From Rhizobiales bacterium CCH3-A5 (GTDB lineage: Bacteria > Pseudomonadota > Alphaproteobacteria > Rhizobiales > Beijerinckiaceae): DNA of 63,748 bases. This document shows, piece after piece, positions 25,302 to 35,200 of the stretch; position 1 is the first letter of the stretch; each line of letters opens with the position of its first letter. The notes beneath the pieces were generated by a model, which searched no databases, was not told the DNA's origin, and saw nothing but the letters and a program-made list of their open reading frames with translations. Position numbers and translations under genes: made by a program. Where the stretch lies: assembly GCA_001556025.1 (NCBI GenBank), contig LSIB01000046.1, positions 1 to 63,748 on the forward strand. The letters run 5' to 3'.

Positions 25302-26882
25302 GTGCCGAAATGGCGCGCTGGCATGGAAGGGATTGCGAGCGCAATGGCGATGATGCCGCGCATGGAGCTGCGCCAGGGGCAGTCCCTGGTCATGACGCCG
25401 CAATTGCTGCAGGCGATCAAGCTCCTGCAATTGTCTCATCTCGAATTGCAGCATTTCGTCGAGGGCGAACTCGAACGCAATCCGCTGCTGGAGCGCGACG
25501 AGCCGGGCGAGTTTCCAATCCAGCTCAATGGCGAATTCGCCCATTCCGACCGTCATGCCGCCGATGCCGAGAGCTTTGCCCGCTCCGAGAGCCTGAATTC
25601 GCAGGAGGGCATGGAGAACCGGCTCGGCACCGGGCTCGACAACGTCTTCCAGAGCGAGCAGCCCAGCGTCGCCCGCCTAGACACGCGCGGCGCGGACTCG
25701 CTTCCCATCATCGGCGGGGCCTATGGCGGTGCGGGCGGCTCCTTCGAGGACAGCCCGGACGGGTTCGAGAGCGGTCTCACGGCGGAGGCCTCGCTGCGCG
25801 ACCATCTCTCCGCCCAGCTCGACCTCGCCGTCAGCGATCCGGCCGACCGCATCATCGGCAGCCATCTGATCGATGCGGTCGATGATTCCGGCTATCTCGG
25901 CGAGCCGATACCGGAGATGGCGGAGCGGCTGGGCATTTCGATCGCCCGCATCGAGGGCGTGCTGAAGATCGTGCAGGGCTTCGACCCCTCGGGCGTCGCC
26001 GCGCGAGACGTCTGCGAATGTCTCTCGATCCAGCTGCGCGACCGCGACCGCTTCGACCCGGCGATGCAGTGTCTCGTCGCCAATCTCCATCTCGTCGCCA
26101 AGCGCGATTTCGCGGCCCTGAAGCGCATCTGCGGCGTCGATGACGAGGACATCGCCGACATGGTCGCCGAGATCCGCCGGCTCGACCCCAAGCCCGGCCG
26201 GGGTTTTGGCGGCTCGACCGCCGAGACCGTGGTGCCCGACGTCTTCATCCGCGCCGCGCCCGACGGCTCCTGGCTGGTCGATCTCAACCCCGACACACTG
26301 CCGCGCGTGCTGGTCAACCAGACCTACCACGCCAAGGTCTCCAAGGCGGCCGTGAAGGACGAGGACCGCGCCTTCATCGCCGAATGCCTGCAGACCGCCA
26401 ACTGGCTGACCCGCTCGCTGGAGCAGCGCGCCCGCACCATCCTGAAGGTCGCCAGCGAGATCGTGCGCCAGCAGGACGGCTTCTTCGCCCATGGTGTCGA
26501 GCACTTGCGCCCGCTCAATCTCAAGACGGTCGCCGACGCCATCGGCATGCATGAATCGACGGTCTCGCGCGTGACCTCGAACAAATACCTGACCTGCTCG
26601 CGTGGCGTGTTCGAGATGAAGTACTTCTTCTCGGCCGCGATCTCGGCGACCGGTTATGGCGAGGCGCATTCGGCCGAGGCCGTGCGTTTCCGCATCAAGC
26701 AGATGATCGACGAGGAGACGCCGACCGACGTGCTCTCCGACGATGCGATCGTGGCGAAGCTGAAGGCGAGCGGCATCGACATCGCGCGGCGCACGGTCGC
26801 GAAATACCGCGAATCCCTGCGCATCCCCTCCTCGATGGAGCGCCGCCGCGAAAAGGTCGCGATGGCAATGGGCAGCCGCTGA
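25302..26882 (+). CDS. rpoN: RNA polymerase sigma-54 factor
   Basis: 526 residues from a GTG; an ATG seven codons later is the alternative. Region I is Gln/Leu-rich (RQGQSLVMTPQLLQAIKLLQ), followed by an acidic region II and the core-binding domain. The HTH is near KTVADAIGMHESTVSRVTSNK and the diagnostic RpoN box is A495-RRTVAKYRE. Directs transcription from -24/-12 promoters with enhancer-binding proteins, linking to nitrogen control (glnD in the same arm). Follows lptB by 134 bases. The usual downstream hpf and ptsN are absent here. Confidence 0.96.
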   Translation: MPKWRAGMEGIASAMAMMPRMELRQGQSLVMTPQLLQAIKLLQLSHLELQHFVEGELERNPLLERDEPGEFPIQLNGEFAHSDRHAADAESFARSESLNSQEGMENRLGTGLDNVFQSEQPSVARLDTRGADSLPIIGGAYGGAGGSFEDSPDGFESGLTAEASLRDHLSAQLDLAVSDPADRIIGSHLIDAVDDSGYLGEPIPEMAERLGISIARIEGVLKIVQGFDPSGVAARDVCECLSIQLRDRDRFDPAMQCLVANLHLVAKRDFAALKRICGVDDEDIADMVAEIRRLDPKPGRGFGGSTAETVVPDVFIRAAPDGSWLVDLNPDTLPRVLVNQTYHAKVSKAAVKDEDRAFIAECLQTANWLTRSLEQRARTILKVASEIVRQQDGFFAHGVEHLRPLNLKTVADAIGMHESTVSRVTSNKYLTCSRGVFEMKYFFSAAISATGYGEAHSAEAVRFRIKQMIDEETPTDVLSDDAIVAKLKASGIDIARRTVAKYRESLRIPSSMERRREKVAMAMGSR

Positions 26883-26891
26883 GACCGCTGC

Positions 26892-29800
26892 TCAGAAGCT
26901 CGCCCTGAGCGCGCCGGTGCCGGCGTAGCTGCGTGTGTTGCCAGACGCCGAGGCGTCGAAGCGGCCGCCCAGCGTCAGGTTCGGCGTGAGCTGGATGTCG
27001 GCGCCGGCGCTGAACAGGGCCGCGTCGCGGTTGGACTTTGCGCCCTCGATCACGAAGTTCGTGTTGGCGATGCCGGTGAGGCTGGCCGCAAACGTGATGT
27101 CGCGCTGGTAGTAATGCGCCCAGGCGATCTCGGTGAACAGCGTCACCTTGCGGCCGCCCAACGTGGTCAGGCTGGTGACCCTGAGACCGAGCTCGGAGCG
27201 CAGCGCCGTGTTGGTGTGCGAGCGGCCGGTGACGCCGGCTGCGGCGCCGGTCGCGCTGTTGATTTCGCGGAAGTTGGGCGTGTGGACGCTCTGGATCTGC
27301 AGCGCCCCGATCGGCGAGACGGTGAACCCCCCGGCGCTGAACAGGTCGTAGGCCGCCTGCAGCCGCCCGCCCCAGACATGGGCGCTGTAGTCGGCGGTCG
27401 CGTTGAGCCCAAGCGCTGGCACGTTGCGGCGGGTATCGACCTGCATCGCGGCATAGGACAGCGAGGCGGCGAGGTTGAGCTTGCCGATCCTGGTCGCGCC
27501 ATAGAGGCCGAGCTGGAAGATGTCGGCGTTGTTCGTTCCAAGATTGCGGCCGAGTTCGGCGCGCGACTGGCCGCCCGACAAAGCAAAGCCGATGACCGAG
27601 CCCGGCGCGATGCGGTAATCCGCGCCGACCGCGATGTTGACGTCCTTGATCTCGCGCGTGGCCGAACCGGCCCCGATGGCGTCGCCGCGCGTCCGGTCGA
27701 TCTGGCCGAAGCTCGCGCCCCAGACATGGAAGGTCGGCTCGAAGCGGACGGGCGCGGGCGCGGAGACCGGGCCCTTGCGGCCGGGCAGATCGGCGGTGAA
27801 GCCGGAATAGCCCGAGACGCCGACGAGGCTGCCGTCGCGGCCGATTGCGAAGGGATCGAGCATGACGCGCAGGAACTGGTCCGATGCGCGCAGGCCCGCC
27901 GCCGTGGTCGCGGTGTGAACCTCGCCCGAGAGCGTGTTGACCGCCGCCGCCAGCGCCTCGCGCGTCGGCTGGTTGTAGACATTGAACAGCGACGACAGAT
28001 CGGAGCCCGAGAACAGGGCGCGGTCGAGCGCCGAGGCGACGGCGGTGATGTTGCGGGTCTGGGTCAGGCCGAGCACCGGGGTCTGCTGGGCGAGCACGGT
28101 GTTGGCCGTCGTCGTCGCGGCCGGCGCGATGACCAGCGGGGCTGCCGTCAGCGTGACCTGCACGTTCTGCGCGCCATAGCTCACCGCCGAGGTGACGCCG
28201 ACGCCAAACGAGCCGACGGTCGTGATGGTGGCGAAGGTTCCGGTGCGCGTGCCGGTCGTGGTCAGGATGGTGTAGGGCGTGGCGAAGGCGTAAGTCCCGC
28301 CCGCCGCCACGAGCTGCAGCGTGCCGGCCAGCGTCGCATTGCCGGTGACGTTGATCCGGTCGGCGGTCGCGCCCTCGATCTCGATCACGGTCGTCGCGGT
28401 CGAGGCCAGCGTCAGCCCGCCATTGATGTTGAGCACGCCGACCGAATTGCCTGGCGAGATCGTGCCCTGCACGGTCAGCGTCGGCGTCCCGCCGGTGCCG
28501 CCGAGCGTCGCGCCTTGGGCGATCGTGATGCCGCTCGAGGTGTTGATCGAGCCGTTGACCACGAGTGTGCCGGCGTTGACGACCGTCGCGCCTCGATAGG
28601 TGTTGGTCGCGTTCAGGACGAGCGTGCCGGACCCGTTCTTGGTCAGGCCGTAGGGCGTCTGCTCAATGCCGACGGCCTGGCCCGAGATCACGCCGTTCAG
28701 CGTCAGCGTGTTGCCGTTGGTGTCGATGATCTGGTTGACCCCGCCGCCGCAGGCGCAGGGCTGGAGCTGGATCGCATTGGCGAGGGTGACGTTGCCCAGA
28801 GCGCGCAGCGTCGTGCTCTGCTGGAACGAGAGCTGTCCGGTTCCCAGCGCCGTGTTGGAGCCGACGCCGAGTGTGCCGAAGGCGAGCGTGACGCCGCCCG
28901 TGAACGTGTTGGCCCCGCTCAGGTTGACCGTGCCCGAATTGACCACCCGCAGCGAACCCGCGCCGGAGATCGCGCCCGAGAGGGTCAGGCTGCGGCCCGT
29001 GGCGGCCGACAGGCTGGTCGCCGCATCGACCACGACCGCGTTTGAGAGCGACACCGAGGTCACGCCGGGGCTCAGCGTGGCCCCCCCGCTCTGGAAGCGC
29101 AGCGTGCCGGTGCCGAGCGCGGCGCTGTTGCCGATCTCGAGCGTGCCCGCACTGTTGAAGATCAGCCCGCCCGCGCCCGTGCCGGTGCCGTTGAGGGTCA
29201 GCTTGCCGGCGCCCGTCTTGGTCAGCGTGCCGGTGAAGGTCGTCGCGCCGTTCAGGGTGAGATCGGCGACGTTGTCGAGCGTGCCGTTCAGCGCGGTGAT
29301 CTGGAGCGGGCGGGCGAAGGTCGCGGCCTGGTTGTCGATCTGCAGCGTGCCGCCGTTGAGGCGCACGATATTCGTCGCCGAGTTGTTGCCGAGCGCGGCC
29401 GTCGGCGTGATGGCGGTGAAGCTGTTGCCGGCGATGAGCGTGCCGGCCGAGATGGTCGTGACGCCGGAATAGGTGTTGTTGGCGGCGAGCCGCAGCGTGC
29501 CGGCGCCGATCTTTTCGAAGCCGCGCGGGCCTGCCGTCTCCGAAATGACGCCCGACTGTGTGGCGCTGGCGCCTGCGAGGACCTCGAGCTGGGTGTCGTT
29601 GGAGTTGATGTTGATCGGTGTCGCGCTGTTGACGCCGTTGGCGAAGCTGACCACCGAGCCGGTGGTCGTGATGGTGTTGTTCGCGCCGCCGGCCGCGCCG
29701 CTCGCGCCGATGACGAGCCTGCCGTTGACGACGATGCCGCCGGTCAGCGTGTTGCCGTCATTGGTCAGTTCCAGCGTGCCACCGCTGACCGTGGTCAGCC

Positions 29801-31874
29801 CGGTATAATCGAGGACGCCGGACAGCGTCAGCGTGCCATCGCTCTTCTTTTCCAGCTTGCGCGCGCCGGTCAGCGCGCCAGTGAAGGTTTCATTGGTGGC
29901 TGAATCGACGACCAGGTCGCTGGTGCCGAGATTCGCGCCGGTGAGCTGCACCACCTGGACGTTGCTGCCATACGCGAAATATGCGCCAGGCAGCACGGTC
30001 ACCGTCGTCGAGCTGGCCAGCGTCACGCCACTACCGAGACTCAACGTGCCTGCATTGACATTGATCGCTCCCGTGAACCCCTGGAGGTTGTTGAGGGTCA
30101 ACAATCCCGTGCCGAGCTTGATCAGCGACCCGGCCCCGGAGATCTGATGGCTGATGCTGGCGGTGTCGTCATGGCTGAACGCGATCGTGGCGCCCGTGCC
30201 GACGGCGATCTGGCTGGTGATCGTCTGGTTGAGCACGCCGCCTGTCGCTGCGCCGAAATTGACCCGCGTGCCCGTCCCGCTGACGATGACCGCGTCGGTG
30301 ACCGAAACGGCTCCAGTCAGCGTGGTCGTCCCGCCGCCCTTGAACTCCGCCTGCAGATTGCCGGAAAGCGAGCCGGCATAGGTTGTCGTCGTCGCGCCGT
30401 CGATGGTGAGAACCTTGAGCTGGCCCGAGGACAGGCCAGTGATGGTGCCGCCCGTCCCGGACAGGCTGCCGACGGTGTAGTTCGACACGGTATTCGGCGG
30501 GTTGGCAGCGTTCCCGTAAAAGGTCAGGGTTCCGCCGTTGACCGTCAGCGGATTTGCGTTCAGCCCGAGACGACCGACGCCCTCGAGGTTCAGCTGCCCG
30601 CTGTTGAGCGTGGTGCTGCCGGAATAGTAGTTCAGCTCTCTGAACTTGACGGTCGCGCCATCGACGGTGACCGCGCCGGTGCCGCTGATCTGGTAATTGA
30701 CGTTGATCGCCCCCGCCCCGCCGAGCGTCAGCTGATGTCCGGCGAGCGCGATGGCGCCATCGAGCGTCAGCGAGCCGGCATCCACCTTGATGGAGCTCGC
30801 CGAGGCCAGAGTGATCGCGCCTTCATGGGCAATCGTACCGGAAATCGCGCGAAGCGCGCCGCCCCCGTTGATGCCGGTGCCGTTGAGCGTCAGCGCCTCG
30901 CGGCCGATCGCGAGGAACTGGCCCGATACGTGCTGGAACTCGAGCGCGGCACCCGCGGCGACGACGGTCCCGGCCGAGGTCGCGCCGAGGCCGCTGGCGT
31001 CGCGGATGTTGAGCGCGCCCGCGCTGATTGTGGTGATGCCGGCATAGGTGTTTGCGCCGGTGAGTGTCAGCGTATTGACGCCCTGTTTCGTGATCGAGCC
31101 CGATCCCGAAATGACATTGGCCACCGTTAGATTGGTCGACTGGTTGAACGTGAGCGCGCCCGTGACGTCGATCCCGCCGACAAGCGATCCGCCTGCGCCG
31201 AATGTCAGCGAATTGGTGCCGCCGGTGAAGGTGACCGCGTTGGCGCGCGTCGCGCCATCGCCCGAGAGGCCACCGCTCACCGTGCTGTTGAGAGTGATAG
31301 CAAGGTTCTGTCCGGTGATGCCTGCGCCGCCCGCACCATGAGGATTTGGGTCCAGATTGCAGCACGGCACGGTGCCCTTCGCACCACCGTTTCCGCCTGT
31401 CACCGCCGCATTGATGGTCAGGGATGTCGGACCTGTCCCGTCGATCGCCAGTCCGACGCCGCCGGAGCCGCCGGCTCCACTTGAATACGACGCGCCTTGA
31501 AACGGGAAATTCGTGACGCGGCCACCATTGCCGCCCGCGCCGCCGGTGATGGTCTGCGACACGGTTGCCGACGAGCCGCCCGTGTAGACAAAGCCCCAAC
31601 CGCCGGCGCCGCCGCCGCCGCCATTGCCGCCGCCACCGCCCGCGCCGCCGGAGCCACCGACAACCGCGCTTCCAGGCAATGTTGCGCCGACACCACCATG
31701 GGCGCCGCCGCCGCCGCCGCCACCGTTGGAATAGCCGCTGCCGTTATCGACCGTCACGCCATCCGCGCCGTTCGCTCCGGCCGTCGCGCCGCCTGCGCCG
31801 CCGGCTCCGCCGACTCCGCCGCCGAATCGGAACGGTTGGCCATTTCCAGCGCCGCCAGCACCGCCCGTGGCGCC
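26892..31874 (-). CDS. Autotransporter with PATR repeats, N-terminus missing
   Basis: At least 1,660 genuine residues; the 5' end is lost at the palindrome centre and the signal peptide is not visible. The passenger begins Gly-rich (GGGVGGAGGAGGA, SNGGGGGGGAHG). Several autotransporter-associated strand repeats follow, such as NTLTLTGANTYAGITTISAG, GTLRLAANNTYSGVTTISAG and GTLVLNATNTYRGATVVNAG, which predict a beta-helix. The last 285 or so residues are an autotransporter beta-barrel (from FEPTFHVWGASFGQ) ending in Phe, the Bam recognition end. Secreted by type V export; adhesion is the usual role but unproven. Convergent with rpoN, 9 bases apart. Confidence 0.88.
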   Translation of the reverse strand, partial: GATGGAGGAGNGQPFRFGGGVGGAGGAGGATAGANGADGVTVDNGSGYSNGGGGGGGAHGGVGATLPGSAVVGGSGGAGGGGGNGGGGGAGGWGFVYTGGSSATVSQTITGGAGGNGGRVTNFPFQGASYSSGAGGSGGVGLAIDGTGPTSLTINAAVTGGNGGAKGTVPCCNLDPNPHGAGGAGITGQNLAITLNSTVSGGLSGDGATRANAVTFTGGTNSLTFGAGGSLVGGIDVTGALTFNQSTNLTVANVISGSGSITKQGVNTLTLTGANTYAGITTISAGALNIRDASGLGATSAGTVVAAGAALEFQHVSGQFLAIGREALTLNGTGINGGGALRAISGTIAHEGAITLASASSIKVDAGSLTLDGAIALAGHQLTLGGAGAINVNYQISGTGAVTVDGATVKFRELNYYSGSTTLNSGQLNLEGVGRLGLNANPLTVNGGTLTFYGNAANPPNTVSNYTVGSLSGTGGTITGLSSGQLKVLTIDGATTTTYAGSLSGNLQAEFKGGGTTTLTGAVSVTDAVIVSGTGTRVNFGAATGGVLNQTITSQIAVGTGATIAFSHDDTASISHQISGAGSLIKLGTGLLTLNNLQGFTGAINVNAGTLSLGSGVTLASSTTVTVLPGAYFAYGSNVQVVQLTGANLGTSDLVVDSATNETFTGALTGARKLEKKSDGTLTLSGVLDYTGLTTVSGGTLELTNDGNTLTGGIVVNGRLVIGASGAAGGANNTITTTGSVVSFANGVNSATPININSNDTQLEVLAGASATQSGVISETAGPRGFEKIGAGTLRLAANNTYSGVTTISAGTLIAGNSFTAITPTAALGNNSATNIVRLNGGTLQIDNQAATFARPLQITALNGTLDNVADLTLNGATTFTGTLTKTGAGKLTLNGTGTGAGGLIFNSAGTLEIGNSAALGTGTLRFQSGGATLSPGVTSVSLSNAVVVDAATSLSAATGRSLTLSGAISGAGSLRVVNSGTVNLSGANTFTGGVTLAFGTLGVGSNTALGTGQLSFQQSTTLRALGNVTLANAIQLQPCACGGGVNQIIDTNGNTLTLNGVISGQAVGIEQTPYGLTKNGSGTLVLNATNTYRGATVVNAGTLVVNGSINTSSGITIAQGATLGGTGGTPTLTVQGTISPGNSVGVLNINGGLTLASTATTVIEIEGATADRINVTGNATLAGTLQLVAAGGTYAFATPYTILTTTGTRTGTFATITTVGSFGVGVTSAVSYGAQNVQVTLTAAPLVIAPAATTTANTVLAQQTPVLGLTQTRNITAVASALDRALFSGSDLSSLFNVYNQPTREALAAAVNTLSGEVHTATTAAGLRASDQFLRVMLDPFAIGRDGSLVGVSGYSGFTADLPGRKGPVSAPAPVRFEPTFHVWGASFGQIDRTRGDAIGAGSATREIKDVNIAVGADYRIAPGSVIGFALSGGQSRAELGRNLGTNNADIFQLGLYGATRIGKLNLAASLSYAAMQVDTRRNVPALGLNATADYSAHVWGGRLQAAYDLFSAGGFTVSPIGALQIQSVHTPNFREINSATGAAAGVTGRSHTNTALRSELGLRVTSLTTLGGRKVTLFTEIAWAHYYQRDITFAASLTGIANTNFVIEGAKSNRDAALFSAGADIQLTPNLTLGGRFDASASGNTRSYAGTGALRASF

Positions 31875-32252
31875 GGCGCCACGGGCGGTGCTGGCGGCGC
31901 TGGAAATGGCCAACCGTTCCGATTCGGCGGCGGAGTCGGCGGAGCCGGCGGCGCAGGCGGCGCGACGGCCGGAGCGAACGGCGCGGATGGCGTGACGGTC
32001 GATAACGGCAGCGGCTATTCCAACGGTGGCGGCGGCGGCGGCGGCGCCCATGGTGGTGTCGGCGCAACATTGCCTGGAAGCGCGGTTGTCGGTGGCTCCG
32101 GCGGCGCGGGCGGTGGCGGCGGCAATGGCGGCGGCGGCGGCGCCGGCGGTTGGGGCTTTGTCTACACGGGCGGCTCGTCGGCAACCGTGTCGCAGACCAT
32201 CACCGGCGGCGCGGGCGGCAATGGTGGCCGCGTCACGAATTTCCCGTTTCAA
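31497..32252. other. Palindrome centre: two overlapping chimeric autotransporter 5' ends
   Basis: The fold point lies between 31874 and 31875, in a GC-rich stretch coding for Gly/Ala. Two 1,786-codon frames run outward from here, 31497 rightward and 32252 leftward, and overlap head to head for 756 bases. In each, the first 126 codons are only the antisense of the other copy: Arg/Ala-rich, with no signal peptide and no repeat pattern. The genuine coding sequence starts at the fold point, which falls exactly on a codon boundary. The apparent ATG starts at 31497 and 32252 should not be trusted. Confidence 0.9.
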
Positions 32253-35200
32253 GGCGCGTCGTATTCAAGTGGAGCCGGCGGCTCCGGCGGCGTCGGACTG
32301 GCGATCGACGGGACAGGTCCGACATCCCTGACCATCAATGCGGCGGTGACAGGCGGAAACGGTGGTGCGAAGGGCACCGTGCCGTGCTGCAATCTGGACC
32401 CAAATCCTCATGGTGCGGGCGGCGCAGGCATCACCGGACAGAACCTTGCTATCACTCTCAACAGCACGGTGAGCGGTGGCCTCTCGGGCGATGGCGCGAC
32501 GCGCGCCAACGCGGTCACCTTCACCGGCGGCACCAATTCGCTGACATTCGGCGCAGGCGGATCGCTTGTCGGCGGGATCGACGTCACGGGCGCGCTCACG
32601 TTCAACCAGTCGACCAATCTAACGGTGGCCAATGTCATTTCGGGATCGGGCTCGATCACGAAACAGGGCGTCAATACGCTGACACTCACCGGCGCAAACA
32701 CCTATGCCGGCATCACCACAATCAGCGCGGGCGCGCTCAACATCCGCGACGCCAGCGGCCTCGGCGCGACCTCGGCCGGGACCGTCGTCGCCGCGGGTGC
32801 CGCGCTCGAGTTCCAGCACGTATCGGGCCAGTTCCTCGCGATCGGCCGCGAGGCGCTGACGCTCAACGGCACCGGCATCAACGGGGGCGGCGCGCTTCGC
32901 GCGATTTCCGGTACGATTGCCCATGAAGGCGCGATCACTCTGGCCTCGGCGAGCTCCATCAAGGTGGATGCCGGCTCGCTGACGCTCGATGGCGCCATCG
33001 CGCTCGCCGGACATCAGCTGACGCTCGGCGGGGCGGGGGCGATCAACGTCAATTACCAGATCAGCGGCACCGGCGCGGTCACCGTCGATGGCGCGACCGT
33101 CAAGTTCAGAGAGCTGAACTACTATTCCGGCAGCACCACGCTCAACAGCGGGCAGCTGAACCTCGAGGGCGTCGGTCGTCTCGGGCTGAACGCAAATCCG
33201 CTGACGGTCAACGGCGGAACCCTGACCTTTTACGGGAACGCTGCCAACCCGCCGAATACCGTGTCGAACTACACCGTCGGCAGCCTGTCCGGGACGGGCG
33301 GCACCATCACTGGCCTGTCCTCGGGCCAGCTCAAGGTTCTCACCATCGACGGCGCGACGACGACAACCTATGCCGGCTCGCTTTCCGGCAATCTGCAGGC
33401 GGAGTTCAAGGGCGGCGGGACGACCACGCTGACTGGAGCCGTTTCGGTCACCGACGCGGTCATCGTCAGCGGGACGGGCACGCGGGTCAATTTCGGCGCA
33501 GCGACAGGCGGCGTGCTCAACCAGACGATCACCAGCCAGATCGCCGTCGGCACGGGCGCCACGATCGCGTTCAGCCATGACGACACCGCCAGCATCAGCC
33601 ATCAGATCTCCGGGGCCGGGTCGCTGATCAAGCTCGGCACGGGATTGTTGACCCTCAACAACCTCCAGGGGTTCACGGGAGCGATCAATGTCAATGCAGG
33701 CACGTTGAGTCTCGGTAGTGGCGTGACGCTGGCCAGCTCGACGACGGTGACCGTGCTGCCTGGCGCATATTTCGCGTATGGCAGCAACGTCCAGGTGGTG
33801 CAGCTCACCGGCGCGAATCTCGGCACCAGCGACCTGGTCGTCGATTCAGCCACCAATGAAACCTTCACTGGCGCGCTGACCGGCGCGCGCAAGCTGGAAA
33901 AGAAGAGCGATGGCACGCTGACGCTGTCCGGCGTCCTCGATTATACCGGGCTGACCACGGTCAGCGGTGGCACGCTGGAACTGACCAATGACGGCAACAC
34001 GCTGACCGGCGGCATCGTCGTCAACGGCAGGCTCGTCATCGGCGCGAGCGGCGCGGCCGGCGGCGCGAACAACACCATCACGACCACCGGCTCGGTGGTC
34101 AGCTTCGCCAACGGCGTCAACAGCGCGACACCGATCAACATCAACTCCAACGACACCCAGCTCGAGGTCCTCGCAGGCGCCAGCGCCACACAGTCGGGCG
34201 TCATTTCGGAGACGGCAGGCCCGCGCGGCTTCGAAAAGATCGGCGCCGGCACGCTGCGGCTCGCCGCCAACAACACCTATTCCGGCGTCACGACCATCTC
34301 GGCCGGCACGCTCATCGCCGGCAACAGCTTCACCGCCATCACGCCGACGGCCGCGCTCGGCAACAACTCGGCGACGAATATCGTGCGCCTCAACGGCGGC
34401 ACGCTGCAGATCGACAACCAGGCCGCGACCTTCGCCCGCCCGCTCCAGATCACCGCGCTGAACGGCACGCTCGACAACGTCGCCGATCTCACCCTGAACG
34501 GCGCGACGACCTTCACCGGCACGCTGACCAAGACGGGCGCCGGCAAGCTGACCCTCAACGGCACCGGCACGGGCGCGGGCGGGCTGATCTTCAACAGTGC
34601 GGGCACGCTCGAGATCGGCAACAGCGCCGCGCTCGGCACCGGCACGCTGCGCTTCCAGAGCGGGGGGGCCACGCTGAGCCCCGGCGTGACCTCGGTGTCG
34701 CTCTCAAACGCGGTCGTGGTCGATGCGGCGACCAGCCTGTCGGCCGCCACGGGCCGCAGCCTGACCCTCTCGGGCGCGATCTCCGGCGCGGGTTCGCTGC
34801 GGGTGGTCAATTCGGGCACGGTCAACCTGAGCGGGGCCAACACGTTCACGGGCGGCGTCACGCTCGCCTTCGGCACACTCGGCGTCGGCTCCAACACGGC
34901 GCTGGGAACCGGACAGCTCTCGTTCCAGCAGAGCACGACGCTGCGCGCTCTGGGCAACGTCACCCTCGCCAATGCGATCCAGCTCCAGCCCTGCGCCTGC
35001 GGCGGCGGGGTCAACCAGATCATCGACACCAACGGCAACACGCTGACGCTGAACGGCGTGATCTCGGGCCAGGCCGTCGGCATTGAGCAGACGCCCTACG
35101 GCCTGACCAAGAACGGGTCCGGCACGCTCGTCCTGAACGCGACCAACACCTATCGAGGCGCGACGGTCGTCAACGCCGGCACACTCGTGGTCAACGGCTC

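Noticed and set aside
32660..35200. Repeated GTL..NTY.G.T.I.AGTL motifs considered as a CRISPR or tandem DNA repeat
   Set aside because: They are degenerate protein-level autotransporter repeats with no constant DNA repeat or spacer length.
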